From NCBI GenBank assembly GCA_009843525.1, contig VYDH01000003.1, positions 62,001 to 126,000 of the forward strand: 64,000 bases of DNA, in the 5' to 3' direction. This DNA comes from Acidimicrobiales bacterium (GTDB lineage Bacteria; Actinomycetota; Acidimicrobiia; Acidimicrobiales; Poriferisodalaceae). Of the stretch, positions 12,337 to 21,515 are shown piece after piece. Numbering within the stretch: the first letter of the stretch is position 1; the number at the start of each line of letters is the position of its first letter. The translations under genes and the position numbers were made by a program. The notes below the pieces were generated by a model. The model did no database searches. It was not told where the DNA came from and worked only from the letters and a program-made list of their open reading frames with translations.

Positions 12337-13757
12337 TGACGGCGGGCTGGGAGACCGTGGTAGGGCTTGAAGTCCACGTCGAGCTGGCGACCGATACGAA
12401 GCTGTTCTCCGCTGCGCCCAGCCGCTTCGGCGACGAACCGAACACCAACGTCACGCCGGTCTGCCTGGGCCTGCCCGGCTCGCTGCCTGTGCTGAATCGC
12501 CGCGCCGTCGAACTGGCCATGGCGGTGGGGCTCGCGCTCAACTGCGAGATCCGGCCGTCGGTGTTTCACCGCAAGAACTACTTCTACCCCGACATGCCGA
12601 AGGACTACCAGGTCAGCCAGTACGACCAGCCGATCTGCTCCGACGGCTGGCTCGACGTCCCGGGCGGCAGCCGGGTCGGCATCGAGCGGGCGCATCTGGA
12701 AGAGGACGCCGGCAAGACGACGCACTTAGGGGGCGCGGATGGTCGCATCCACGGGGCCGTCGGCGCGCTCGTCGACTACAACCGGGCGGGCACACCCCTG
12801 CTGGAGATCGTCTCGCGGCCCGACATCGGTTCGGCAGCAGAGGCCAGCGCGTATGTCGAGGAGCTGCGGGCGATCCTGCTGACGCTCGGCGCATCCGACG
12901 CCCGGCTGGAAGAGGGCTCGATGCGCGTCGACGCGAACATCAGCGTCCGGCCCGCCGGCTCGGACGAGTTGCGCACCCGTTGCGAGGTCAAGAACCTGAA
13001 CTCGCTGCGGTCGCTGCGGAATGCAATCGACTACGAGGCCCAGCGCCACATCGAGCTGTACGCCGCCGGCGATGCCCCGGTACAGGAAACGCGCCACTGG
13101 TCCGAGGACGGGCGTACGCACTCGCTGCGTTCCAAGGAAGAGGCAGACGACTACCGGTACTTCCCCGAGCCCGACCTCGTGCCGCTGGCGCCCGACGACG
13201 AGTGGGTCGACGAGGTTCGCGCCGCCATGCCCGAACTGCCCGCATCCCAGCGGGCACGCCTGCACGAATGCGGCACCGAGCCCGAAGATGCCCAGATCAT
13301 CGTGGGCCGCGGCCTGGCACCTGTGGTGCTGGGAGCGGTCGAGGCGGGTGCTGATGCCAAGCGCACGGTGACCCATGCTGTGCAGAACCTGGCCCTAGAC
13401 GGAGCTGAACTGCTTGGCATCGACCATCTGGCCTCGCTGGTCCAGATGGAGACGTCAGGGCAGCTGACTGCGACGCAGGCCAAGGCCGTGCTGGGGATCA
13501 TGTGCGAGCGAGCCGCCGCCGGCACCGCCGATCCTGCTGCGATCGCCGCGGAACTGGGCTTCGAAGCCATGGCCGCCGACGAGCTCGAGGCGCTGGTCGA
13601 TCAGGCCATCGCGGACAACCCCGAAGCGTGGGAGAAATTCTGCGCCGGTGAGGCCAAGGTGGCTGGCGTGTTCGTGGGAGCAGTGATGAAGGCCACGCGC
13701 GGCCAGGCCGACGGCCAAGCCGTCACCCAGCTCCTCGTGCAGCGACGCGACGCCTGA
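12336..13757 (+). CDS. gatB: Asp/Glu-tRNA amidotransferase subunit B
   Basis: GatB binds the mischarged tRNA and activates its side-chain carboxylate with ATP. The 473-residue protein has the conserved start WETVVGLEVHVEL, the KNYFYPDMPKDYQVSQYD block, EEDAGKTTH, and a C-terminal YqeY-like helical domain (from about residue 360). The ATG at 12336 shares one base with the gatA stop (TGATG), so gatA and gatB are translationally coupled. The zinc-ligand cysteines seen in some GatB proteins are not obvious. Confidence 0.95.
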   Translation: MTAGWETVVGLEVHVELATDTKLFSAAPSRFGDEPNTNVTPVCLGLPGSLPVLNRRAVELAMAVGLALNCEIRPSVFHRKNYFYPDMPKDYQVSQYDQPICSDGWLDVPGGSRVGIERAHLEEDAGKTTHLGGADGRIHGAVGALVDYNRAGTPLLEIVSRPDIGSAAEASAYVEELRAILLTLGASDARLEEGSMRVDANISVRPAGSDELRTRCEVKNLNSLRSLRNAIDYEAQRHIELYAAGDAPVQETRHWSEDGRTHSLRSKEEADDYRYFPEPDLVPLAPDDEWVDEVRAAMPELPASQRARLHECGTEPEDAQIIVGRGLAPVVLGAVEAGADAKRTVTHAVQNLALDGAELLGIDHLASLVQMETSGQLTATQAKAVLGIMCERAAAGTADPAAIAAELGFEAMAADELEALVDQAIADNPEAWEKFCAGEAKVAGVFVGAVMKATRGQADGQAVTQLLVQRRDA

Positions 13758-13782
13758 GGCGCGCTGGGCGCGTGCGCGCTCA
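13755..13782. terminator. GC-rich inverted repeat between convergent gatB and MATE gene
   Basis: Arms TGAG(G)CGCGC and GCGCGCTCA can form a hairpin with one bulge, right where the two convergent genes meet. No U-tract is seen on either side, so termination activity is uncertain. Confidence 0.35.
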
Positions 13783-15090
13783 GTCTTCGCCGGTGCGCAG
13801 CCAGGCGTCGCCCCGGAAGCGAATCCACTGCGGCGCTGCTCGGAAGAACATGAACAGGGTGAGCGCCGTCCACAGCCAGCCGATGCCCAGGTCCAAGATG
13901 CGCACCGCGCCGCCGACGATCGCGAACCCCGCCGCGGCACCGACCATCGCCCGGGCCAGAAAGCCCAAGTCGCCGGCGCCGATGAAGATGCCGTCGAAGG
14001 CGAAGGCGGCGGCATTGACGGGCTGCGCGACGGCCACGAACAGCAGGATGAAGCCACTCAGCGCGACGACAGCAGGGTCGTTGCTGAAGATCGATGCCAG
14101 TGGTCCGCGCAACAGCACGAGTGCCAGTCCGAATACAGCGCTGAGCTGGATGCTCATGCCGATCATGCGGACGCTGGCGGCGCGAGCCACGTCGGGTCGG
14201 CTGGCGCCGAGTTCCTTTGCGACCATGGCCTGACCCGCAATCGCCACTGCGTCGAGGGCGAGCGAGAAGAACGACCAGATCTGTACGCCGATCTCGTGCG
14301 ATGCCACCTCGGTGGTGCCGATACGGGAAGCGAATACTGCTGCCAGCACGAACGCGCCCCGCAATGATGCCGTGCGCACGAACATCTGCGCCCCGACACG
14401 GGCGTAACGCCACGCCGCGGCAGCGACGAGCCGCAGCCGCGCGCCGACGGCCCGAACGTGGCGATGGACGGCGACGGCGAACGCCAGGGCGGCACCCCAC
14501 TGCGCGATGACCGTTGACCATGCCGCACCGGCGATGCCCATGTCGAGCTCGAACACCAGCACAAGTTCGATTCCTAGGTTGCCTGCGGCTGAAGCGACGG
14601 CGATCACGAGGGGGGTAACAGTGTCCTGGGTGCCGCGCAGGTAGCCCGTGGCCGCCATGCCCGCCAGCAGCGCAGTAAAGCCGATGAGGCTGATCCTCAG
14701 GTACGTGAGCGCGTGATCAGCGACTTCAGGGGTCGGGTCGAACACGCCGACGAGATAGCCCGAGCCGGCCCACATGCCCAGGCTGAACACCACACCCAAC
14801 CCGATCGACAGCCACATGCCGGCGATGCCCTGTTCGGCTGCTCGACGCAGCGATCCGGCGCCCACCAGCCGGCCGACGAGGCCGGTCGTGCCGTAGGCGA
14901 GGAAGATCAGAATTGCGTGAGCACTGAGCAGGATGGCGGAGGCGATCGCAAGCCCGGCGAGTTCGGGCGTGCCGAGTCTCCCGACGATCGCCCTGTCGGT
15001 GAGCACATACAGCGGCTCCGCGATCAGCGCGCCGAACGCCGGCACTGCGAGCAGCAGGATTTCTCGGTCGTAGACCGTGCGGCGGAACAC
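13780..15090 (-). CDS. MATE/DinF-family efflux transporter
   Basis: A 436-residue polytopic protein with about twelve hydrophobic helices and MATE-family features: the N-terminal segment AVPAFGALIAEPLYVLTDRA, repeated in the second half by GVQIWSFFSLALDAVAIAGQA. The Asp in the first helix (LTDRAIVG) is where DinF-type MATE proteins carry a coupling residue. It likely exports cationic or oxidised small molecules by Na+ or H+ antiport, but the substrate cannot be inferred. It is convergent with gatB and ends 23 bases from it. Start at ATG 15090. Confidence 0.88.
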   Translation of the reverse strand: MFRRTVYDREILLLAVPAFGALIAEPLYVLTDRAIVGRLGTPELAGLAIASAILLSAHAILIFLAYGTTGLVGRLVGAGSLRRAAEQGIAGMWLSIGLGVVFSLGMWAGSGYLVGVFDPTPEVADHALTYLRISLIGFTALLAGMAATGYLRGTQDTVTPLVIAVASAAGNLGIELVLVFELDMGIAGAAWSTVIAQWGAALAFAVAVHRHVRAVGARLRLVAAAAWRYARVGAQMFVRTASLRGAFVLAAVFASRIGTTEVASHEIGVQIWSFFSLALDAVAIAGQAMVAKELGASRPDVARAASVRMIGMSIQLSAVFGLALVLLRGPLASIFSNDPAVVALSGFILLFVAVAQPVNAAAFAFDGIFIGAGDLGFLARAMVGAAAGFAIVGGAVRILDLGIGWLWTALTLFMFFRAAPQWIRFRGDAWLRTGED

Positions 15091-15124
15091 GGCTATGTCC
15101 CCGATCCGGTCGATGCTGCCTGCG

Positions 15125-16477
15125 TCATCCGGCGAGGCGCCACACGCCGGACTCGATGTCGATCACGTACAGCTCGCCAGCAGCGTCCACACCGAATCCG
15201 ACCGGTCGCGGCGTGCTGACACCCAGGCTCCACACTTCGTCGGGTCCCGCACCCGGTTGCACCGCGACTGCGTAGATGTCACCCCCGCAGAGATCGGCGA
15301 ACACGTAGCGTCCGGTCAGCCAGTCCAGCTCGCTGCCGCGGTAGACGTGCCCGCCGATCACCGCGCAGAGGCCGCGCCCGTGCCGGTACTCGAAGTCGGG
15401 CTTGCGGTGGTGGTCGGGTTCGGTGCCGACGAATCGGCGGCTGCCTTCATAGGAGTTCCAGCCCAGGTTGGCACCGGCCTCGTCGAGCCCGAGCACCGTG
15501 ACCTCTTCCATGCACTGTTGGCCGACGTCGGAGATCCACAACGTGCCGGTCGACTCGTCGAGCGAGATGCGGAACGGGTTGCGCGCCCCATAGGCCCAGA
15601 TGCGGGGGTCGCTGCCGGGCCCGAGATCGGGGTTGCCGGGCGCCGGTATCAAGCGCCAGTCGCCTGGATCGGCGCTGCCGCCGCCCTCGACGGCGAATCG
15701 CAGCACAGCCCCGAGCGGCGTTGCGAGATTCTGACCGTGATGGCGCGGATCGCCGAGGCCGCCGCCGTCACCGAACGACACGTAGAGCAGCCCGTCCGGA
15801 TCGAACAGCAGGTCGCCGCCGTTGTGCTGTGCATTGGTCTGCTCCACCTCCAGCACATCGGCGTAGGGGCCCTCCAGCGTGCTTCGATCCGCGCTCGGCG
15901 TGAGCACGGTGAGCACGCTGGACCCGTGGCGGTCGGTGCGGTTGATCCACAACCGCCCGTCGGGGCCCAGCGTCATGCCCACCAGGCCTTGATCGTGCTC
16001 GGCCGCCGTGTTCGAGGAGAAATCGGCAACGGGTTCCCCGCTGATGACCGCACCGAAGTCGCGGCCGGCCTGCGCCGTGAAGTTTGGAGCAAATCGCCAG
16101 ATGCGTCCCCGGCGATCGCCCACGAATCCGCCGCCTGCTGTGCCGGCACTGTCGAAGACCATCACCGTCGACTCAGTCAGATCGATATACGGCACCAGCT
16201 TCACGGAACGCCCGGGCACCGCCTCGCCCAGCGGTGTCGCGTCCAATTCGGTCAGACCCGGCGGACAGGGCGTGTTTGATGCGATGTACTCGGGAGTCTG
16301 CGTCAGCGGCAAGGTGGTCGCAGGCTCGCTAGTCGCGGCGCTGCCTCCGTCGCCTGGACCGCTGACGGCAGGGCCGGTGCCGTCGCCGATCCCGATGTCA
16401 GAACACGCCGCCGCCAGCGCCACGGCAGTGATGGCCGCAGCACAGGTTGCGATGCTGAACAACCGTCCACCCCGCAC
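15125..16477 (-). CDS. Lipoprotein, PQQ-type glucose/sorbosone dehydrogenase-like beta-propeller
   Basis: A 450-residue secreted lipoprotein. From GTG 16477 the signal helix ends in a lipobox (ALAAACS), followed by a Gly/Ser/Thr-rich spacer. The body matches the soluble aldose sugar dehydrogenase fold: [16 protein letters not shown], the Asn-His/Asp-rich calcium and PQQ region ([24 protein letters not shown]), [13 protein letters not shown], and GWNSYEG. Such enzymes oxidise sugars outside the membrane with PQQ. No PQQ biosynthesis genes are visible, and some relatives are non-enzymatic. A longer reading frame upstream of 16477 is Cys/Arg-rich and is not used. Confidence 0.82.
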   Translation of the reverse strand: MRGGRLFSIATCAAAITAVALAAACSDIGIGDGTGPAVSGPGDGGSAATSEPATTLPLTQTPEYIASNTPCPPGLTELDATPLGEAVPGRSVKLVPYIDLTESTVMVFDSAGTAGGGFVGDRRGRIWRFAPNFTAQAGRDFGAVISGEPVADFSSNTAAEHDQGLVGMTLGPDGRLWINRTDRHGSSVLTVLTPSADRSTLEGPYADVLEVEQTNAQHNGGDLLFDPDGLLYVSFGDGGGLGDPRHHGQNLATPLGAVLRFAVEGGGSADPGDWRLIPAPGNPDLGPGSDPRIWAYGARNPFRISLDESTGTLWISDVGQQCMEEVTVLGLDEAGANLGWNSYEGSRRFVGTEPDHHRKPDFEYRHGRGLCAVIGGHVYRGSELDWLTGRYVFADLCGGDIYAVAVQPGAGPDEVWSLGVSTPRPVGFGVDAAGELYVIDIESGVWRLAG

Positions 16478-16549
16478 TCGGCCAATGTACGCCCGCCTGC
16501 CGCCTCCACAGCAGGCGCACGATCTGGCGCTGCGCCCGCACCCGTCAGG

Positions 16550-16578
16550 TTGTGGACGCCGGAATGGCACGACAGAAT
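16550..16578 (+). promoter_or_regulatory. Candidate promoter for the ilvBNC leader
   Basis: TTGTGG (16550-16555), a 17-base spacer and CAGAAT (16573-16578) form a plausible sigma70-type pair. The expected transcription start, 6-7 bases downstream, falls on the GTG of the leader ORF at 16585, which implies a leaderless transcript. Consensus match is moderate (three and four of six). Confidence 0.45.
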
Positions 16579-16584
16579 GTGCCG

Positions 16585-16662
16585 GTGAGCGCGTCAGCAC
16601 GCCGAACCGGCTGCCCGGCCGAGCCTGCGAGGCGCGGCGCGACAGGAGGGGTACTCATCTAG
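16585..16662 (+). CDS. Putative ilvB leader peptide ending Val-Leu-Ile
   Basis: A 25-codon ORF starts at GTG 16585 and stops at TAG 16660-16662. Its last three sense codons are GTA-CTC-ATC, that is Val-Leu-Ile, the three end products of the downstream pathway. The stop codon abuts a hairpin, and an intrinsic terminator follows before ilvB. This is the layout of a transcription attenuator in which a ribosome slowed at branched-chain codons changes RNA folding. Only three control codons are present, fewer than in classical enterobacterial leaders, and chance cannot be excluded from one sequence. Confidence 0.5.
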   Translation: MSASARRTGCPAEPARRGATGGVLI

Positions 16663-16687
16663 GCGAGCCGCTTCGTCCGCGCTCGCC
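16662..16687 (+). promoter_or_regulatory. Leader hairpin upstream of the ilvB terminator
   Basis: GGCGAGC (16662-16668) and GCTCGCC (16681-16687) are perfectly complementary, giving a 7-bp stem with a 12-base loop that starts on the last base of the leader stop codon. A competing helix is possible: GAGGC-GC-GGCG upstream (16629-16639) can pair, with two mismatches, to CGCC-CT-GCCTC (16685-16694), covering the 5' arm of the terminator. That would serve as an antiterminator. The competition is inference. Confidence 0.5.
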
Positions 16688-16689
16688 CT

Positions 16690-16713
16690 GCCTCCCGCTC
16701 GGGGGGCTTTTTT
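16690..16713 (+). terminator. Intrinsic terminator (attenuator) before ilvB
   Basis: GCCTCCC (16690-16696), loop GCTC and GGGGGGC (16701-16707) form a 7-bp stem with one G-U pair, followed at once by six Ts (16708-16713). It lies 17 bases before the ilvB ATG and so must regulate ilvBNC rather than end an upstream gene, since the nearest upstream gene points the other way. The ilvB ribosome site AGGAG (16719-16723) sits just after the T-run. Confidence 0.8.
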
Positions 16714-16730
16714 GTTTCAGGAGAATCTTC

Positions 16731-18485
16731 ATGGAGCTCACCGGCGCCCAGGCACTGATGCGAAGCCTGGAGATGAGCGGAGTCGAAGTCATGTTCGGCC
16801 TGCCCGGCGGGGCAATCCTCCCGGTCTACGACCCCGTGCTCGACTCATCGATCCGCCACGTCCTCGTGCGCCATGAACAAGGCGCCGGTCATATGGCGCA
16901 GGGCTACGCGCACGTCACGGGCAAGCCGGGCGTGGCGATGGTCACGAGCGGGCCTGCAGCCACCAACATCGTGACACCGCTGTGCGACGCCTTCATGGAC
17001 TCGATCCCGATGGTCGTCGTGACCGGCCAGGTCGCCATGTCGGCTATCGGCTCCGACGCCTTCCAGGAGTGCGACACCACCGGCATCACCATGGCCGTGA
17101 CCAAGCACAACTACCTCGTGACCGACCCGGCCGACATCCCGCGCATCGTGGCCGAGGCATTTCACATCGCCACGACGGGGCGTCCGGGCCCGGTGCTGAT
17201 CGACCTGCCCAAGGACGTCAGCAACGCGACGATGGAGTGGTACTGGCCCGACGACGTCGACCTGCCCGGATACCGGCCTCGCCACGAGGTCGACCCGGCC
17301 GCCATTGCCGAAGCCGCCCAGCTCATCCGCACGGCGCAGCGCCCCGTCATCTACGCCGGCGGGGGATTGCTGAAGGCGAGGGCGGCCGAATCGCTGCGGG
17401 AGCTCGCTGAGATGTGCGAGATCCACGTGGTGACAACCTTGATGGCGCGTGGCGTGTTCCCCGACCGTCACCCGCTGTGTCTCGGGATGCCCGGCATGCA
17501 CGGCAACTACACCGCGGTGACCGCGATGCAGCAGGCTGACCTGCTCATCAACCTCGGGGCACGGTTCGACGACCGGGTCACGGGCAATCCGGCGCATTTC
17601 GCCCCGGGTGCCAAGGTCATACACGTCGACATCGACCCGGCCGAACACGGCAAGGTGCGGGTGCCCGATGTGCCGATCGCCGGCGATGCCAAGGTGGCAG
17701 TCGAAGCGCTGATCGAAGCGCTGCGCCCCAGCGACGGCAGTGCCGCCACCGATGAGATGGCGGACCGATCTGCGTGGAAGTCGACTGTGTCTGGTTGGCA
17801 GGAGCAGTACCCGCTGAGTTATGACCAGCCGTCGGGCGGCCACCCCCTCAAGCCGCAGTACGTGGTGGAGCAGCTGCGCGATCACACTCCCGATGACACG
17901 ATCGTCGTGGCGGGCGTGGGCCAGCACCAGATGTGGGCCAGCCAGTTCTGGCAGTTCGACCACCCCTACACCTGGGTGAACTCGGGCGGTCTGGGAACCA
18001 TGGGATTCGCCGTGCCTGCGGCCATCGGGGCCAAGGTGGGCCGACCGGATCGAACGGTGTGGGCCATCGACGGCGACGGCTGTTTCCAGATGACCGCTCA
18101 GGAGCTGATCTCCGCCAGTGCAGAGAACATCCCCGTGAAGGTGGGCATCCTCAACAACGCCTACTTGGGCATGGTGCGCCAGTGGCAGGAGCTCTTCTAT
18201 GCCGAGCGCTACAGCGAGGTGTACCTCAGCGCCGACCACCCCGATTACGTCGGCTGGGCCGAAGCGATGGGCTGCGTCGGCATCCGGGTGGAATCAGCGG
18301 AGGAAGTCGTTCCCGCCATCACCAAGGCGAACGCTGTCAACGACCGTCCGGTGGTGATCGACTTCCGAGTCGACACCGAGGAGAAGGTGTATCCGATGGT
18401 GCCGGCCGGCGGCTCCAACGACGACATCATCCTCGGTCCCGAGGGCGATGCCGACGCGGCCTTGAAGGGCTCGGCGCCGTCGTGA
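16731..18485 (+). CDS. ilvB: Acetolactate synthase large (catalytic) subunit
   Basis: A thiamine-diphosphate/FAD enzyme condensing two pyruvates to acetolactate (Val, Leu) or pyruvate with 2-oxobutyrate (Ile). The 584-residue product has the catalytic Glu49 in [11 protein letters not shown], the FAD-region family segment ([11 protein letters not shown]), and the TPP-Mg motif GDGCFQM followed by [12 protein letters not shown]. Start is ATG 16731 with AGGAG seven bases upstream; the frame is open for another 241 codons but these have no family match and cross the attenuator. The stop overlaps ilvN (GTGA). Confidence 0.96.
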   Translation: MELTGAQALMRSLEMSGVEVMFGLPGGAILPVYDPVLDSSIRHVLVRHEQGAGHMAQGYAHVTGKPGVAMVTSGPAATNIVTPLCDAFMDSIPMVVVTGQVAMSAIGSDAFQECDTTGITMAVTKHNYLVTDPADIPRIVAEAFHIATTGRPGPVLIDLPKDVSNATMEWYWPDDVDLPGYRPRHEVDPAAIAEAAQLIRTAQRPVIYAGGGLLKARAAESLRELAEMCEIHVVTTLMARGVFPDRHPLCLGMPGMHGNYTAVTAMQQADLLINLGARFDDRVTGNPAHFAPGAKVIHVDIDPAEHGKVRVPDVPIAGDAKVAVEALIEALRPSDGSAATDEMADRSAWKSTVSGWQEQYPLSYDQPSGGHPLKPQYVVEQLRDHTPDDTIVVAGVGQHQMWASQFWQFDHPYTWVNSGGLGTMGFAVPAAIGAKVGRPDRTVWAIDGDGCFQMTAQELISASAENIPVKVGILNNAYLGMVRQWQELFYAERYSEVYLSADHPDYVGWAEAMGCVGIRVESAEEVVPAITKANAVNDRPVVIDFRVDTEEKVYPMVPAGGSNDDIILGPEGDADAALKGSAPS

Positions 18486-19051
18486 GCGGCGCGCAGGGCA
18501 CGAACCTGTCCCCTGAGGAATCCGCGGTGGTGAGCCTGCCGCAGGAGCCCGACCTGCACATCTTCGCGGCCATTGTGGAGAACAAGTTCGGCGTTCTCGC
18601 GCGAATCGCCGGGCTGTTCAGCCGGCGTGGCTTCAACATCTTCTCGCTGGCAGTGGCCCCGACGGCCGACCCCTCCTACAGCCGCATCACGATCGTGGTC
18701 GACGTCCACAACACCGATGTCAACCAGATCGCGAAGCAGCTCGACAAGCTCGTCAACGTCATCAACATCAGCGAGCTGCACCCGTCCGACTCGCTTGAAC
18801 GAGAGCTGATGCTGGCCCGCGTCGGCGCCGCCGACCTCGAGGCCGTCACCGAGGTGATCTCCGAGTACGGCGGGGAAGTGCTCGATCACGCCGATGGCGA
18901 GGCCATAGTGAGCGTGAGCGCACATCCAGACCGGCTCGACCGCTGCGAGCGCCAGCTGCGTCCGTTCGGCCTGCATGTGCTGCAGCGCACGGGCCGCATT
19001 GCGCTGCGGGCGCTCGATGCCGATGAGCCCGCCGTCGGCATGACCGCCTGA
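18482..19051 (+). CDS. ilvN: Acetolactate synthase small (regulatory) subunit
   Basis: The ACT-domain subunit that activates IlvB and carries valine feedback inhibition. The 189-residue protein has the N-terminal ACT domain ([21 protein letters not shown], then [10 protein letters not shown]) and the C-terminal IlvN domain ([15 protein letters not shown]). The Asn-Ile pair in the RGFNI loop is where valine-sensitive enzymes bind the effector. GTG 18482 overlaps the ilvB stop by four bases, so stoichiometric synthesis by coupling is likely. Confidence 0.95.
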   Translation: MSGAQGTNLSPEESAVVSLPQEPDLHIFAAIVENKFGVLARIAGLFSRRGFNIFSLAVAPTADPSYSRITIVVDVHNTDVNQIAKQLDKLVNVINISELHPSDSLERELMLARVGAADLEAVTEVISEYGGEVLDHADGEAIVSVSAHPDRLDRCERQLRPFGLHVLQRTGRIALRALDADEPAVGMTA

Positions 19052-19097
19052 GGCTGGCAGACTCCCGCCAACGCTGACTCGGAGAGGAACTACACGA

Positions 19098-20135
19098 ATG
19101 CCCGCGACCATCTATTACGAAGAAGACGCAGACCTCAGCCAGCTCGCTGGCCGCACTGTGGCGGTCATGGGTTATGGCTCGCAGGGTCACGCTCACGCCC
19201 TGAACTTGCGCGACAGCGGCGTGGACGTTGTGGTGGGGCTGCGGGCTGGCTCGTCATCTCGCGCCAAGGCAGAGGCCGAGGGCCTGCGCGTGGCCGATGT
19301 TGCGGGGGCGGCTGCCGAAGCCGACATCATCATGATGGCGCTGCCGGACACCGATCAGGCAGCCATCTACGAGGATTCGATCGCGCCGAACCTGCAGCCG
19401 GGCAATGCAGTTGCCTTCTCGCATGGCTTCAACATCCACTTCGGCCAGATCAGCCCGCCTGACGACGTGGACGTGTGGATGATCGCCCCCAAGGGACCGG
19501 GCCACAACGTCCGGCGCACCTACGTCGAGGGCGGCGGCGTTCCGGCGCTCGTGGCGATTCACCAGGACTCCAGCGGGCAAGCGCTGGCCGACGCTCTGGC
19601 CTATGCCAAGGGAATCGGCGGCACACGGGGCGGCGTGCTCACCACCACGTTTGCTGAGGAAACCGAGACCGACCTGTTCGGCGAGCAGGTGGTGCTCTGC
19701 GGCGGCCTCACCGAGCTGATCCGGGCCGGTTACGAGACGCTGGTGGAGGCTGGCTACCAGCCCGAGTCGGCTTACTTCGAGACGCTGCACGAGGTGAAGC
19801 TGATCGTCGACTTCATCTACGAGGCCGGGATCTCGGGCATGCGCTACTCCATCTCGACCACAGCCGAGTACGGCGATATGACCCGCGGCTCACGCATCAT
19901 CACCGACGAGACACGGGCGGAGATGAAGCGCATCCTGGCGGAGATCCAGGACGGCAGCTTCGCCCGGGAGTGGATCGACGAGAACCGCAACGGGCTGCCC
20001 AACTACCGCCGGATGGTCGAGGAGGGCCAGCAGCACCCCATCGAGCAGGTCGGTGCGGAGCTGCGGGCCATGATGCCGTGGATCACCGCGGGCCGCCAAG
20101 ACGTCACCGCAGCCTCGGGCGGCGCCGTTTCCTGA
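19098..20135 (+). CDS. ilvC: Ketol-acid reductoisomerase
   Basis: A class I (short) KARI that isomerises and reduces acetolactate and acetohydroxybutyrate with Mg2+ and NADPH. The 345-residue protein has the Rossmann motif [18 protein letters not shown] Ser-rich cofactor loop follows ([12 protein letters not shown]), which usually reads the NADPH phosphate. Metal ligands are in DLFGEQ and in [10 protein letters not shown]. Start at ATG 19098 with GGAGAGGAA upstream, 46 bases after ilvN; third gene of the ilvBNC operon. Confidence 0.96.
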   Translation: MPATIYYEEDADLSQLAGRTVAVMGYGSQGHAHALNLRDSGVDVVVGLRAGSSSRAKAEAEGLRVADVAGAAAEADIIMMALPDTDQAAIYEDSIAPNLQPGNAVAFSHGFNIHFGQISPPDDVDVWMIAPKGPGHNVRRTYVEGGGVPALVAIHQDSSGQALADALAYAKGIGGTRGGVLTTTFAEETETDLFGEQVVLCGGLTELIRAGYETLVEAGYQPESAYFETLHEVKLIVDFIYEAGISGMRYSISTTAEYGDMTRGSRIITDETRAEMKRILAEIQDGSFAREWIDENRNGLPNYRRMVEEGQQHPIEQVGAELRAMMPWITAGRQDVTAASGGAVS

Positions 20136-20214
20136 GCCGCTGGGCATTTCGCGCGAGGCGGCACGCCCAGTTCGGGGCGCCTGAGACGTTGCAGCGCGGT
20201 GGCAGAATCGGGGC

Positions 20215-20838
20215 GTGGTCGAGGTTGTCGTGACGCCGGTGCGGGTGCCCACTGCGGGTGACCTGCTCGTGGCGACGCCACGCTTGGTGGATCCCAACTT
20301 CGATCGCACGGTCGTGTTCGTGATCGAACATCAGGAAGCGGGCACGCTGGGCGTGGTCATCAACCGCGTGTCGGACATCTCATGCGCTGCCGCGGTTCCA
20401 CGCTGGGCGTCACGCTTCGCGGAGGAAGCCGCAGTAGGGCTCGGCGGGCCGGTCGAGCCGCAGGGTCTGCTCGCGCTCGGGGCAACAGCAGAACCGCCCG
20501 CCGGCGAGTCACTGTCGCCCCAAGGCTCGGGCGCCGAGTCGTCCGAGGCCGGCGGCGTGTGGCGCACCGTCAACGGGACGGTCGGGCTGGTCGATCTCAC
20601 TGCCGATCCGGCCGAACTGGACACCGCAGTCGTTGCCGTCCGGATCTATGGCGGGCACGCGGGGTGGGGGCCCGGCCAGTTGCGAGGCGAGCTGCAGTCG
20701 GGCTGCTGGTGGGTGTTCGACTCGATGCCCGGCGACCTGACTGCCGATGCCACCACGCTCTGGTACGACGTGCTGGCGCGCCAGTCACCGCCCGCCCGGC
20801 TGCTGGCCCACTATCCCGACGACCCCGCGCAGAATTAG
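20215..20838 (+). CDS. YqgE/AlgH family protein (DUF179)
   Basis: A 207-residue cytoplasmic protein with the YqgE pattern: GDLLVATPRLVDPNF, then VFVIEH, GTLGVVINR, RIYGGHAGWGPGQL, and WWVFD near the C-terminus. The molecular function of the family is unsettled; some members are linked to transcriptional control. An insertion of about 20 residues (around 100-120, Pro/Ser/Gly-rich) separates the two halves. GTG 20215 is the start, 79 bases after ilvC. Confidence 0.85.
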   Translation: MVEVVVTPVRVPTAGDLLVATPRLVDPNFDRTVVFVIEHQEAGTLGVVINRVSDISCAAAVPRWASRFAEEAAVGLGGPVEPQGLLALGATAEPPAGESLSPQGSGAESSEAGGVWRTVNGTVGLVDLTADPAELDTAVVAVRIYGGHAGWGPGQLRGELQSGCWWVFDSMPGDLTADATTLWYDVLARQSPPARLLAHYPDDPAQN

Positions 20839-20954
20839 CGCGCCGGCACGCTTTGTGTGGCGAGTGCCGACCGAGGCGTCGGGGACTCCGTTCGTCAGCG
20901 CGCTAGGTTCGCGCTCGAATCTGTCGACCGCATCCACGACGGCGGAGGCCATTG

Positions 20955-21470
20955 ATGAGCGACTACGGCGAGCCCCCATCCCACGATGGAAACCGACGGA
21001 CTGGTTGGGCGGAACTCGGATCCGGCGAGACCGTTGAATTGGCCCGAATCGGCGCTCGATTCGGCGCTCGCGTGCTTGACGCGATCATCGTGGGGGTAGT
21101 GCTCTTCGCGCTGATCTTGGTGTTCGCCTCAGCGTCGAGTTCCAGCGACGCGGCGGACTTCTCGGGCTTCGATCTGACGGGCATCCTTCTCGGCCTCGTC
21201 GTCGGTATCGGCTACGAGGTGGTGCAGATCGCGCTGTGGGGCCGGACCTTGGGCAAGCGGATAGTCGGCGTCAGAGTGATCCATGCGGCACACGGCGGCC
21301 TGCCCGGGTGGGGCAAGGCATTCGGTCGATGGGCCATTCCCGGGCTGCTTGCGCTCATCCCCCTGGTGGGCTGGCTCCTGTCGATCCTCTGCTACGTCAG
21401 TGCGACGTGGGACCGCGTCTACCAAGGCTGGCACGACAAGGCCGCAGGCACCCTCGTCGTTCGCAACTGA
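20955..21470 (+). CDS. RDD family membrane protein (copy 1)
   Basis: A 171-residue protein of the RDD family: R...D in ARFGARVLDAIIVG, three hydrophobic segments (about 38-57, 74-92 and 127-147), and WGRTLGKRIVGVRV before the last. Start at ATG 20955 with GGAGG six bases upstream; a TTG directly before it is not favoured. The family is functionally diverse (some members act in cation antiport). A very similar gene follows after 45 bases. Confidence 0.82.
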   Translation: MSDYGEPPSHDGNRRTGWAELGSGETVELARIGARFGARVLDAIIVGVVLFALILVFASASSSSDAADFSGFDLTGILLGLVVGIGYEVVQIALWGRTLGKRIVGVRVIHAAHGGLPGWGKAFGRWAIPGLLALIPLVGWLLSILCYVSATWDRVYQGWHDKAAGTLVVRN

Positions 21471-21515
21471 GCAGGATTGCTCATCCGGCCGGGTCGACAA
21501 GGGCGGAGACGCTAA

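Noticed and set aside
16008..16730. A 241-residue N-terminal extension of IlvB
   Set aside because: It crosses the promoter, leader ORF and terminator, is antisense to the lipoprotein gene, and has no family counterpart.
19052..19097. Possible riboswitch or T-box before ilvC
   Set aside because: The 46-base gap holds only a ribosome-binding site; no structured leader fits.
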